Source of the DNA: Yoonia sp.
GTDB lineage: Bacteria; Pseudomonadota; Alphaproteobacteria; Rhodobacterales; Rhodobacteraceae
Assembly (NCBI RefSeq): GCF_014859355.1
Contig: NZ_JACUUJ010000017.1
Coordinates: 1 to 60,651 of the forward strand
Length of the DNA: 60,651 bases
Direction of reading: 5' to 3'
Of this stretch, positions 47,980-56,563 are shown piece after piece. The first letter of the stretch is position 1. Every line of letters starts with the position of its first letter. Below the pieces are notes generated by a model. The model ran no database searches. It saw nothing but the letters and a program-made list of their open reading frames with translations, and was not told the DNA's origin. The translations under genes were made by a program, and so were the position numbers.

Positions 47980-48621
47980 ATGACCTATCCAACGCATGTC
48001 TTATCTGAACGGATTGCCGATGGTGCCATGCATGCGGTTGGTGTGATTGGCGCAGTCAGCGGGGCCATCGTGCTGATGATCTGGGCGGCAGATTTGGGCA
48101 GCACTGGGCAGATGGTTGCGGTTTCGGTCTATGGGGCGACGCTGATTGCGACCTTTGTGGCCTCTGCCATGTATCATATGACCCCTTGGCATGGTATCCG
48201 GCCGGTCTTGCGCCGTTTTGATCATGCAGCCATCTATCTGAAGATTGCTGGCACCTATACACCGCTTGTGGTGATGATCGGCAATGGATTTGCCTATGTC
48301 ATTCTTGGGATCGTCTGGGCACTGGCAGTGATTGGCATGGTGCTCAAACTGTTTTTCTGGCGTGCGCCCGGGCGCTTTGGGCCAACGCTTTATCTGGTCA
48401 TGGGATGGTTGAGCGTTGCGCTGATCTGGTCGTTGTGGCCGCTGGTTCCGGGCATCGCGATGGCGCTGATCGCTGTGGGTGGGCTGCTTTATACAGGCGG
48501 GGTGCCGTTTTATGCGTCCGAAAGGCTGCGGTTTTCGACGGCAATCTGGCATGGGTTTGTGGTAGCGGCTTCGGGCTGTTTTTTCGCCGCGATCACTTTG
48601 GCCATTGTTAGCGCGGTATAA
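47980..48621 (+). CDS. Hemolysin III / PAQR-family membrane protein
   Basis: The 213-residue protein has seven predicted helices and the family motifs ASAMYHMTPW (about 62-71), RRFDHAAIYLKIAGTYTP and a terminal IWHGFVVAASGCFFAAI containing the His of the zinc site. PAQR/YqfA proteins are integral membrane hydrolase-like proteins; the bacterial ones affect membrane fluidity and are not true toxins in most cases. CCAGGAG is a good ribosome binding site. Confidence 0.9.
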   Translation: MTYPTHVLSERIADGAMHAVGVIGAVSGAIVLMIWAADLGSTGQMVAVSVYGATLIATFVASAMYHMTPWHGIRPVLRRFDHAAIYLKIAGTYTPLVVMIGNGFAYVILGIVWALAVIGMVLKLFFWRAPGRFGPTLYLVMGWLSVALIWSLWPLVPGIAMALIAVGGLLYTGGVPFYASERLRFSTAIWHGFVVAASGCFFAAITLAIVSAV

Positions 48622-48672
48622 TCGCCCCGCGATCCGCGTGGTAACCGGTGCAAACGCCAAACCACAGGCCTG

Positions 48673-49374
48673 TCATAACCCCGCCGCCACACGCTGAACC
48701 GTGCGCAGCCTGTCGGCATTGGCCGGATGTGTTCCCAGAAACCGGTCGCCCGGATCGGGGATGCGAAAAAAGAACGCAGCCCCTTGCAACGGATCATAGC
48801 CCGCGGCGGCTGTGATCTGCGTGCCCAACGCGTCGGCCTCAAGCTCAAATTCCTTGGAATAGCTGCGCGCAGCGACATTCGCCCCCATCTGCTGGGCAGA
48901 CTGGATGACGGCAGCATCACTGATACCCATTGCCCCGGCCAGTTCCCCGAAAACCAACGCGCCAACGGTCGCATTGCGTTGCGTGCGTCCGATATGACCC
49001 CGGATATGGTGGGCCGCTTCATGCGCCAGAACGAATGCCAATTCGTCGCGGTTGCGGGTTTCAGCGATCAACGCCGGGGTAAAGCCGATAACCGGACGCC
49101 CTTGCCGGTCCAGCGTCTGATAGGCGTTTGCGCCCAATTCCGGGCGCGTATCCACGACGATCTGGAAGTCGCAGTTCTGATCAACCGCGCGCTGGCGGCA
49201 AAATCTCTCGGCGACGGGTGCGACCGTGGCGACAACCTGCACAAAGTTGTCCATCGCCCTGCCCGTGGAAACCTGCGGTTCGGGTGCAAACTGCGCAGGC
49301 GGTGGGGGCGCAGTTTCCTCAGGCACGGTACAAGCGGCGGCAAGCAGGCACAGGGCAAGCACGATGAAACGCAT
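48673..49374 (-). CDS. M48-family metalloprotease lipoprotein
   Basis: The 233-residue protein has a lipoprotein signal (LAAAC, Cys15), a Pro-rich linker and an M48 catalytic domain with HEAAH (His118-Glu119-His122) and the third ligand in EFELEAD (Glu177). It should be anchored in the envelope and resemble a minimal BepA/LoiP-type protease for outer-membrane quality control. No TPR domain is attached. It is convergent with the hemolysin-III gene. Confidence 0.92.
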   Translation of the reverse strand: MRFIVLALCLLAAACTVPEETAPPPPAQFAPEPQVSTGRAMDNFVQVVATVAPVAERFCRQRAVDQNCDFQIVVDTRPELGANAYQTLDRQGRPVIGFTPALIAETRNRDELAFVLAHEAAHHIRGHIGRTQRNATVGALVFGELAGAMGISDAAVIQSAQQMGANVAARSYSKEFELEADALGTQITAAAGYDPLQGAAFFFRIPDPGDRFLGTHPANADRLRTVQRVAAGL

Positions 49375-49458
49375 TGAAACCTCCGGTTTTCAGGCTTGGA
49401 AAGATGATCCAATGCCATCCCCCTTGCAACCCTGACATGGCCCGTTAGGTTACAAAAT

Positions 49459-49692
49459 ATGTTTACCATCGAACACGATTATGACGCCACAGTCATCACC
49501 TTGGTGGATGAAGGCCCCGCGCCCTTGCAAGAGGATGTGGTCATCAATGCCTTTGACGATTGCATTACCGTCGTGCAAGTCGATCCGCGCAGCGATCAGA
49601 CGGTGCAGATCACCCTGTCGCTGACGCAATTGCGCGATCTTCAGGCCGCGCTTGACCTGCCCGAAGGCATTTACCGTTTGCGCAAGCCCTAG
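49459..49692 (+). CDS. Small protein of unknown function
   Basis: The 77-residue acidic product has a beta-rich N-terminal half (TIEHDYDATVITLVDEG) and a helical end (LSLTQLRDLQAALDLPEGIYRL). There is no signal or membrane segment. It begins 84 nt from the divergent M48 gene, and its stop codon overlaps that of the convergent DUF167 gene within a CTAG. I do not recognise the family. Confidence 0.72.
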   Translation: MFTIEHDYDATVITLVDEGPAPLQEDVVINAFDDCITVVQVDPRSDQTVQITLSLTQLRDLQAALDLPEGIYRLRKP

Positions 49693-49937
49693 GTGACAGC
49701 GATCACCTTGTCGCGGCTGGTGTGCCCGCGCATGACCGTCAGGCGGGATTTTGGCACGCCCAGCGCCTTGGACAGCAGCACAAGAACCGCGGCGTTCGCC
49801 TTGCCATCTTCGGGCACCACAGTGACATTGACCCGAATCTGCCCGTCGCGCAGCAAAACGTCGGCCCGCGCGGCCTTGGGGGTGACGCGCACGGCAAACT
49901 GGCTGCCCGGCACGGCAAGATGTTTCAAATCAACCAT
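49689..49937 (-). CDS. DUF167 (YggU-type) protein
   Basis: The 82-residue basic protein has the DUF167 pattern VRVTPKAARADV...VRVNVTVVPEDGKANAAVLVLLSKALGVPKS split in two blocks, with the conserved Lys-Ala-Asn. The structure of this family is an alpha/beta sandwich, and no biochemical role is settled. Start is the Met at 49937. It is convergent with the preceding small gene by 4 nt and divergent from the hydrolase gene. Confidence 0.88.
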   Translation of the reverse strand: MVDLKHLAVPGSQFAVRVTPKAARADVLLRDGQIRVNVTVVPEDGKANAAVLVLLSKALGVPKSRLTVMRGHTSRDKVIAVT

Positions 49938-50036
49938 AGGTCGGATTTGCCCGTTGCGCAGGGCGGCGTCAACGGTTCTTGCATCAGGGGGCTGGTGCGA
50001 CAAAGATGCGTCAAACACAGGCAAGAGGGGACAGAT

Positions 50037-51134
50037 ATGCCAACAGGGTTTTTCTGGGACGAACGGTGTTTCTGGCATGGCGGCGGGAATTATGCCGGCA
50101 TGTTGCCCGTGGGCGGGTTGGTGCAGCCGCTGGACGGTGGGCTGCCCGAAAGCCCCGAAACCAAGCGGCGGCTGAAAAACCTGATCGAAGTCACCCGCCT
50201 GACCCGCGATCTGGACTTGCGCGGTGCCGATTCGGCCAGCCGTGCCGATCTGCTGCGGGTGCATCCGGTGCATTATCTGGATGAATTCAAGGCTCTGTCA
50301 GATGCAGGCGGCGGCGAACTGGGCCGGCGGACGCCCTTTGGCCCCGGCGGATACGAACTGGCGGCGCTATCGGCAGGCCTGGCCAAAACCGCGCTGGCGG
50401 CGGTGCTGCGCGGTGATCTGGACAATGCTTATGCGCTGTCGCGCCCGCCCGGGCACCACTGCCTGCCGGATTTCCCCAACGGGTTTTGCCTTCTTAACAA
50501 CATCGGCATCGCAATCGAGGCGGCGCGCGCCGCAGGTCTGGCACAGCGTTTTGCGGTGCTGGACTGGGATGTGCATCATGGCAACGGGACCGAGGCAGTG
50601 TTCTACGACCGCGCCGATGTGCTGACCGTGTCGATCCACCAAGACCGGAACTATCCCATGGACACTGGCGCCTTTGCCGACCGTGGCACGGGTGCTGGTG
50701 TAGGGTGCAACCTGAACATTCCCCTGCCCCCCGGCACCGGCCACAAGGGGTATCTGGCGGCGATGGGCAGGATCGCCCTGCCCGCGATCCGCGCCTTTGC
50801 GCCTGACGTGCTGATCATCGCCTGCGGGTATGACGCGGCGGCGAATGATCCGCTGGGCCGGATGCTGGCCACCGCCGATACATTCGCACAGATGACACGG
50901 CAGGTGATGGACCTGGCCCGCGATATCTGCGGCGGCAAACTGCTGATGGTGCATGAAGGCGGCTATTCGGAAACCTATGTGCCGTTCTGCGGCCATGCGG
51001 TGCTGCAACAGATGTCCGGCAGCGCGATCACTGCGCCCGACCCCTTTGCCGAGGTATTTCCCCTGCGCCAGCCCGATGCGGGGTTTGATGCCTATCTGGA
51101 CGGTGTGATCAGCGATATGGTGGCAGCACTGTGA
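50037..51134 (+). CDS. Histone deacetylase / acetylpolyamine amidohydrolase family protein
   Basis: The 365-residue metal-dependent deacetylase has RPPGHH (about residues 137-142), the zinc-site WDVHHGNGT (about 177-185), and GYDAAANDPLG (about 262-272), plus HEGGY for the Tyr. In bacteria these enzymes deacetylate polyamines, acetoin or small amides; a protein target is not shown here. AGAGGGGA lies ahead of the ATG at 50037; the longer frame is not supported. Confidence 0.93.
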   Translation: MPTGFFWDERCFWHGGGNYAGMLPVGGLVQPLDGGLPESPETKRRLKNLIEVTRLTRDLDLRGADSASRADLLRVHPVHYLDEFKALSDAGGGELGRRTPFGPGGYELAALSAGLAKTALAAVLRGDLDNAYALSRPPGHHCLPDFPNGFCLLNNIGIAIEAARAAGLAQRFAVLDWDVHHGNGTEAVFYDRADVLTVSIHQDRNYPMDTGAFADRGTGAGVGCNLNIPLPPGTGHKGYLAAMGRIALPAIRAFAPDVLIIACGYDAAANDPLGRMLATADTFAQMTRQVMDLARDICGGKLLMVHEGGYSETYVPFCGHAVLQQMSGSAITAPDPFAEVFPLRQPDAGFDAYLDGVISDMVAAL

Positions 51135-51220
51135 CGTAAGGTGGGTTTTAACCCACCCGACATGTTGTCAGCGCATGATCGCCCCCTTATCTGCTGATCA
51201 GACCCGCCAAAGGATCACCC

Positions 51221-51799
51221 ATGCCCGTCCCCAACCCTGCTGCCCTTGATTTCCTGCTGACCCGCCGGTCACGCCCCGCGAAGACGCTGACCGCCCCGGT
51301 GCCGGACCGCACAGCACTGGAAACGCTGCTGACCGCAGCCGCCCGCACGCCCGATCATGGCAAGCTGGAACCATGGCGGTTTATCGTGCTGGAACGGCCC
51401 GCGCTGGCCCGGCTGGCCGCGATGATCCCCGCGCGCGGCGCGGCGCTGGGGCTTGATCCTGAAAAGATTACCAAGGCTGTCATACAATACGCCGATGCCG
51501 AACTGGCCATCGTGGTGGTCAGCACCCCCAAAGCATCCGACAAGATCCCGCAGATTGAACAGATCTATTCCGCCGGCGCCGTCTGCCTGGCGCTGCTGAA
51601 CGCAGCCCTTGCCGCCGGTTGGGGTGCGAACTGGCTGTCGGGCTGGGCCAGCCATGACCGCGCATTCATCCGCGACGGGCTGGGGTTGGCCGATCATGAA
51701 AACATCGCCGGGCTGATCCATATCGGCACCGAAACCAGTGCGCCGCCCGAACGACCCCGCCCCGATCTGGCCCGCATCACCACATGGGCCAGCGCATGA
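51221..51799 (+). CDS. Nitroreductase-family FMN oxidoreductase
   Basis: The 192-residue protein has the nitroreductase fold marks RRSRPAKTL near the N-terminus (FMN phosphate site), ARTPDHGKLEPWRF and GAVCLALLNAALAAGWGANW, then HIGTE near the end. It resembles the short YdjA-type group. It reduces nitro, quinone or flavin substrates with NAD(P)H. Its stop overlaps the next start (ATGA), so it is coupled to the EI24 membrane protein. Confidence 0.9.
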   Translation: MPVPNPAALDFLLTRRSRPAKTLTAPVPDRTALETLLTAAARTPDHGKLEPWRFIVLERPALARLAAMIPARGAALGLDPEKITKAVIQYADAELAIVVVSTPKASDKIPQIEQIYSAGAVCLALLNAALAAGWGANWLSGWASHDRAFIRDGLGLADHENIAGLIHIGTETSAPPERPRPDLARITTWASA

Positions 51800-52485
51800 T
51801 ACTGACTGATTTTGCCAAGGCCGTTGCACAACTGTCCGACAGCCGGTTCCAATCCGTGTTGTGGCGCGGGATCGGGCTGACTGTCGCGCTGCTGGTGGGA
51901 ATTTATGCCGGGCTGCTATGGTTGATCGACGCGCTGACCACCGATCCCATCACCCTGCCCTTCGTGGGCGAGGTGACGTGGCTGGGCGACCTTCTGGGCT
52001 GGGGGTCACTGGGGCTTGTTATCTTGTTGTCGGTGTTCCTGATGGTGCCTGTGGCATCCGCCATCACATCCCTGTTTCTGGATGAGGTCGCAGAGGCTGT
52101 TGAAGACGAACATTTTCCCATGCTGCCGCCCGTGCCACCCATCGGGTTCTGGGAAGGGCTGCGCGACACAGTGAATTTTCTGGGCGTGTTGATCAGCGCA
52201 AACCTGCTGGCGATCATTCTTTACATGTTGCTGCCCTTTGCCGCCATGTTCATCTTTTACGCGCTGAACGGATATTTGCTGGGGCGGGAATATTTCCAGC
52301 TTGCCGCGATGCGCCGTGAAGGGCGCGAAGCCGCCAGGGCCCTGTTCAAACAACATAGCATGACAGTCTGGGCTGCCGGTTGTCTGATGGCGGTGCCGCT
52401 GTCATTTCCGATTGTCAATCTGGTGATTCCGATCCTTGGCGCGGCAACCTTTACCCATCTATATCATAGGCTTAGTCAGCGCTGA
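51796..52485 (+). CDS. EI24/CysZ-like membrane protein
   Basis: The 229-residue protein has four membrane segments (about 23-45, 63-88, 130-160, 195-220) and an acidic loop with SLFLDEVAEAVEDEHFP, typical of EI24 domain proteins, which include the sulfate transporter CysZ. No cysteine synthesis gene adjoins it, so a sulfate role is only a family hint. It overlaps the nitroreductase by 4 nt and the convergent DUF1467 gene by 14 nt. Confidence 0.85.
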   Translation: MILTDFAKAVAQLSDSRFQSVLWRGIGLTVALLVGIYAGLLWLIDALTTDPITLPFVGEVTWLGDLLGWGSLGLVILLSVFLMVPVASAITSLFLDEVAEAVEDEHFPMLPPVPPIGFWEGLRDTVNFLGVLISANLLAIILYMLLPFAAMFIFYALNGYLLGREYFQLAAMRREGREAARALFKQHSMTVWAAGCLMAVPLSFPIVNLVIPILGAATFTHLYHRLSQR

Positions 52486-52759
52486 CCGCAGGCGTTGCCA
52501 TCCGGTTAAACCAATCCAGATCGCGCACAGTGATCGCACCCGACAAGATCGTGCCGGCCAAAATTGCCCAGATTGGCACAGCCCAAAGCGTTGTAATCTT
52601 GGCCTTGCGCCCGATCTGCGCATCTGCGGGGGCGGATGCATGTGTGCCCGGCACGATCTCGCCCGCGTCACCCTGGCTGACCATGCGCAGCGGCAGAACG
52701 ATAAAAAACACCATGGACCAAACCACGGCAAACAAGACAAAGGCTGATGTCGGCCCCAT
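52472..52759 (-). CDS. DUF1467-family membrane protein
   Basis: The 95-residue protein has two membrane helices (about 6-24 and 57-78) with a hydrophilic loop between (GTHASAPADAQIGRKAKITT), the form of DUF1467, which is widespread in alphaproteobacteria beside the mce gene. It is 59 nt downstream of mce on the same strand. Function unknown. Confidence 0.86.
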   Translation of the reverse strand: MGPTSAFVLFAVVWSMVFFIVLPLRMVSQGDAGEIVPGTHASAPADAQIGRKAKITTLWAVPIWAILAGTILSGAITVRDLDWFNRMATPAVSAD

Positions 52760-52818
52760 ATGCTATCCTTTCCAGATTATCCTTGCACAGATACGCCGAT
52801 TTCAGCGGCGAACAAGGG

Positions 52819-53223
52819 TCAGACCTGTTCCAGTTCGATCAGACACCCGTTGAAATCCTTGGGGTGCAAGAACAGCACCGGCTTGCCATGGGCACCAATC
52901 TTCGGTTCACCCCCACCCAGCACGCGCGCCCCTTCGGCCAGCAGATGATCGCGCGCGGCCAGAATATCATCCACCTCGTAACAGATATGGTGAATGCCGC
53001 CTGATGGGTTCTTGTCCAGAAACCCCTTAATCGGGGATGCATCGCCCAAAGGATAAAGCAGCTCGATCTTGGTATTGGGCAGGGTGATAAACACCACCGT
53101 CACACCGTGATCAGGTTCATCCTGCGGGGCACCCACATCGGCCCCCAACATGGTGCGATATTGCGCGCTTGCGGCCGCCAGATCGGGGACAGCGATAGCG
53201 ACATGGTTCAAACGGCCGATCAT
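52819..53223 (-). CDS. mce: Methylmalonyl-CoA epimerase
   Basis: The 134-residue glyoxalase-fold (VOC) enzyme interconverts (R)- and (S)-methylmalonyl-CoA. Metal ligands are expected at His7 (LNHVAIAV), the GGIHHICYEV His and the C-terminal Glu of CLIELEQV, all visible. AAGGAG precedes the ATG at 53223; the longer frame to 53274 is not used. It links to meaB (35.8 kb) in propionyl-CoA metabolism. Confidence 0.95.
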   Translation of the reverse strand: MIGRLNHVAIAVPDLAAASAQYRTMLGADVGAPQDEPDHGVTVVFITLPNTKIELLYPLGDASPIKGFLDKNPSGGIHHICYEVDDILAARDHLLAEGARVLGGGEPKIGAHGKPVLFLHPKDFNGCLIELEQV

Positions 53224-53354
53224 GCGATACTCCTTTTTTGCGGGAAATATGGCCTGCGCGGCGCGGCGGCGCAATGCGTATTGGGTATGTTAAGAGGCTG
53301 TTCACTTTGTTCTGTGCTGAATGGGGCCGGTCACGCAGAAAGGGACGAATCGTC

Positions 53355-54068
53355 ATGGATGTCTTGAATGAATTGCTGCAAACCCGCGCGCCCACGGCGC
53401 AACGCCCACTGATGGGGCTGACTGTGCTTTTGGTCGAAGACAGCCGTTTTGCATCCGAAGCATTGCGCTTGTTGTGTCAGCGGTCTGGCGCGCGGATCAG
53501 GCGGGCCGACAGTCTGGAACATGCCAAACGGCATCTGGCGGTCTATCGGCCGTCTGTCTTGATGGTTGATGTCGGCCTGCCGGACGGATCAGGGCTGGCG
53601 CTGATCGCGGCGGTCGCGCGCGCCACCCCGCGGATTGACGTCATCCTTGGCATCAGCGGTGACACCCTCGCCCAAGAATCGGTCATAGCCGCCGGTGCGG
53701 ATGGATTTCTGGAAAAGCCGATTGCCAGCCTGGCAAGGTTTCAGGCGGCAATTCTTGACCATTTGCCCGACGACCAGCGTCCGCCGGGCCCCAGATTGGT
53801 AAGCGACGAAACGGTCAACCCTGATCTGGTCGCCTATCACGACGATCTGATCCATATCGCCAAAGTGCTTGCCAAAAATGCAGCTGGCGACATCGCCTAT
53901 ATCACCCAATTTCTGGATGGCGTTGCGCGGTCCGCGCGGGATGATGAATTAGCCCACGCCGTGCATGATCTGGCCCGACACCGCAAGACCGGGGCCAACC
54001 TGTCATCCTGTATCGCGAGGCTATTGCAAATCGTGCAAAACCGCATCGCGGCAAGCGCACCGATCTGA
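53355..54068 (+). CDS. Response regulator with helical C-terminal extension
   Basis: The 237-residue protein has a receiver domain (about residues 22-140) with the acid pair Glu28-Asp29, phosphoacceptor Asp72 (VDVGLPDGSG), Ser101 and Lys121. The remaining about 90 residues are helical, with LAHAVHDLARHRKTGANLS resembling a histidine-phosphotransfer helix, and no DNA-binding motif is seen. The start is the Met at 53355 with AAAGGGA. No kinase is adjacent, so partner and output are unknown. It is convergent with aspS, 4 nt away. Confidence 0.85.
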   Translation: MDVLNELLQTRAPTAQRPLMGLTVLLVEDSRFASEALRLLCQRSGARIRRADSLEHAKRHLAVYRPSVLMVDVGLPDGSGLALIAAVARATPRIDVILGISGDTLAQESVIAAGADGFLEKPIASLARFQAAILDHLPDDQRPPGPRLVSDETVNPDLVAYHDDLIHIAKVLAKNAAGDIAYITQFLDGVARSARDDELAHAVHDLARHRKTGANLSSCIARLLQIVQNRIAASAPI

Positions 54069-54072
54069 TGCG

Positions 54073-55851
54073 TCAGCTTTCCGGCGGCAGGACACGCAAG
54101 CGCAATTCGCGCAACTGTTCGTTCATCGGTTCTGATGGGGCGCCCATCATCAAATCCTCGGCGCGCTGGTTCATCGGAAACATGATGACCTCGCGGATGT
54201 TGGATGCATTGGCCAGCAACATCACGATCCGGTCGATCCCCGCAGCACAACCACCGTGGGGTGGGGCGCCGTATTGGAACGCGTTGACCATACCACCGAA
54301 CCGCTTGCGCACTTCATCCTCGCCGTAACCAGCGATTTCAAAGGCCTTGAACATGATTTCAGGCTTGTGGTTCCGGATCGCGCCTGACACCAGCTCATAG
54401 CCGTTGCAAGCCAGATCATACTGATAGCCCAGCACATCCAGCGGGTCACCGTTCAGCGCATCCATGCCACCCTGCGGCATCGAAAACGGGTTGTGTTCAA
54501 AATCGACCTTGCCGGTTTCATCGTCTTTTTCATAGATCGGGAAATCCACGATCCAGGCAAAGGCAAACCGGTTCGTATCGGTCAGGCCCAATTCATCGCC
54601 GATCACAGTGCGGGCCTTGCCCGCAACAGTTTCAAAGGCATCCGGCCTACCGCCCAGGAAAAACGCAGCATCACCAAGGCCTAGGCCAAGCTGCTGGCGG
54701 ATCGCCTCAGTCCGTTCGGGGCCGATATTCTTGGCCAGGGGGCCTGCGGCTTCAAGCCCTTCGCCCTGATCGCGCCAGAAAATATAGCCCATGCCCGGCA
54801 AACCCTCTTTCTGGGCAAAGGCATTCATGCGGTCGCAGAACTTGCGCGACCCGCCACCGGGGGCCGGGATGGCACGAATTTCGGTGCCATCCTGTTCCAG
54901 CAGTTTGGCAAAGATCGCAAAGCCTGAATCGCGGAAATGGTCGCTGACCACCTGCATCTTGATCGGGTTGCGCAGGTCGGGTTTGTCGGTGCCATACCAC
55001 AGGGCAGCATCCCGATAGCTGATCTGTTCCCAGGTTTGGTCCACCGTGCGGCCACCGCCGAATTCCTCGAATATGCCGCCGATCACGGGCTGGATCGTGT
55101 CAAACACATCCTGCTGGGTGACAAACGACATTTCCAGATCAAGCTGGTAAAAATCCGTGGGCGACCGGTCGGCGCGCGGGTCTTCGTCGCGGAAACAGGG
55201 GGCGATCTGGAAATATTTATCATACCCGCTGACCATGATCAGCTGTTTGAACTGCTGCGGGGCCTGCGGCAAGGCATAAAACTTGCCCGGATGCAGCCGC
55301 GACGGGACCAGAAAATCGCGCGCGCCTTCGGGGCTGGATGCGGTGATGATCGGCGTCTGGTATTCGCGGAACCCTTTGTCCCACATCCGCCGGCGCATGG
55401 ATGCCACAACATCCGAACGCAGTTTCATATTATCCTGCATCGCCTCGCGGCGCAGATCAAGATAGCGGTATTTCAGGCGGGTTTCTTCGGGGTATTCCTG
55501 ATCACCGAACACCATCAGGGGCAGTTCCTTTGCCGCACCCAGCACCTCGATATCGCGGATAAAGACCTCGACCTCGCCGGTGGGCAGCTTGGGGTTGACC
55601 AGTTCCGGGTCGCGCGCCTTGACCTCGCCATCAATGCGGATGCACCATTCCGACCGCACCTTTTCAACATCGGCAAAGGCAGCGGAATCAGGGTCGCACA
55701 AGACCTGCGTGATGCCATAGTGATCGCGCAGGTCGATGAACAAGATCCCGCCATGGTCACGAACCCGATTGACCCAGCCCGACAGGCGGACGGTCTGGCC
55801 GACATCGGCGGCGGTCAGTGCGGCACAGGTATGGCTGCGATAGGCGTGCAT
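54073..55851 (-). CDS. aspS: Aspartyl-tRNA synthetase
   Basis: The 592-residue class II synthetase has an N-terminal OB-fold ([15 protein letters not shown]), motif 2 [17 protein letters not shown], the bacterial GAD insertion (about 290-420) and motif 3 [14 protein letters not shown] near the end. It charges tRNA-Asp; whether it also charges tRNA-Asn (as in many organisms with GatCAB) cannot be read here. It lies 129 nt after bchJ on the same strand. Confidence 0.96.
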   Translation of the reverse strand: MHAYRSHTCAALTAADVGQTVRLSGWVNRVRDHGGILFIDLRDHYGITQVLCDPDSAAFADVEKVRSEWCIRIDGEVKARDPELVNPKLPTGEVEVFIRDIEVLGAAKELPLMVFGDQEYPEETRLKYRYLDLRREAMQDNMKLRSDVVASMRRRMWDKGFREYQTPIITASSPEGARDFLVPSRLHPGKFYALPQAPQQFKQLIMVSGYDKYFQIAPCFRDEDPRADRSPTDFYQLDLEMSFVTQQDVFDTIQPVIGGIFEEFGGGRTVDQTWEQISYRDAALWYGTDKPDLRNPIKMQVVSDHFRDSGFAIFAKLLEQDGTEIRAIPAPGGGSRKFCDRMNAFAQKEGLPGMGYIFWRDQGEGLEAAGPLAKNIGPERTEAIRQQLGLGLGDAAFFLGGRPDAFETVAGKARTVIGDELGLTDTNRFAFAWIVDFPIYEKDDETGKVDFEHNPFSMPQGGMDALNGDPLDVLGYQYDLACNGYELVSGAIRNHKPEIMFKAFEIAGYGEDEVRKRFGGMVNAFQYGAPPHGGCAAGIDRIVMLLANASNIREVIMFPMNQRAEDLMMGAPSEPMNEQLRELRLRVLPPES

Positions 55852-55980
55852 GGGTTATTCCTTAAACTGGTCAGGCTTCGGCCCGATACACCCCTTTGCA
55901 CCGGCGGTGTCAACCTTATGCGGCAGCTACCCCGCAATATCGCGGCGCGCGCGCATCAAATTTTGCTAAATTTGATGCCA

Positions 55981-56559
55981 TCAGCCCGCGACAAGTTCAA
56001 ACCGGCAGGCAGGGGCGCCCATCGCGCAACAGCGCGTTTCCACACAGCGCAAACGGCGGTCCACCAATGCGGTGAACAGGGTTTCAAACACAGCACGGTG
56101 CCAATGGCACAGCGGCACATCGCTGTGTTCCCCCCGCACAATAGGGTTGTCGGCAATGTCGAAGACCAGCGGCGCGCGCACCGAAAACACCCCCGATCCT
56201 GCAAAAGTCCAGGCATGGCGGGCAATCGCGCGGGTCAAAACCGGCCCCGCCACGCGCGCAGGCAAGGCGCGCAAGACCCGTTGGACCAACAGCGGTATCC
56301 GGTACGTCATGATATATTCTGCCGTGCGTTCGCCTGCCGCCCATGCCAGCGCAGGCGCGAGTTCGGGGTCGATCGCGCGCAGCGCCTGATGCATCCGCGC
56401 GGCAGGCGCCTCGGCCATAAGCCCGGTATCATCGGGCGGTGCAAACAGCCCCGCCTCGGCCATCACGCGGTCGCGGAATGCCATCCCACCGGCCTGTTCC
56501 AGCAGCGGCAACAGTTGCAAGACAGCGTTCGGCCCGATCAGGCCGGTTGTTGCGCGCAT
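55981..56559 (-). CDS. bchJ: BchJ, 4-vinyl reductase-domain protein of bacteriochlorophyll synthesis
   Basis: The 192-residue protein has a C-terminal V4R domain with CHWHRAVFETLFTALVDRRL and a terminal cysteine cluster (VETRCCAMGAPACRFEL). BchJ aids bacteriochlorophyll synthesis at the 8-vinyl or protochlorophyllide stage; its exact chemistry is debated, and it may act as a substrate carrier. The ATG at 56559 lies 4 nt after the bchE stop with GAGG inside the bchE end, so the two are coupled. Downstream is aspS and not the usual bchG. Confidence 0.93.
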   Translation of the reverse strand: MRATTGLIGPNAVLQLLPLLEQAGGMAFRDRVMAEAGLFAPPDDTGLMAEAPAARMHQALRAIDPELAPALAWAAGERTAEYIMTYRIPLLVQRVLRALPARVAGPVLTRAIARHAWTFAGSGVFSVRAPLVFDIADNPIVRGEHSDVPLCHWHRAVFETLFTALVDRRLRCVETRCCAMGAPACRFELVAG

Positions 56560-56563
56560 TGGG

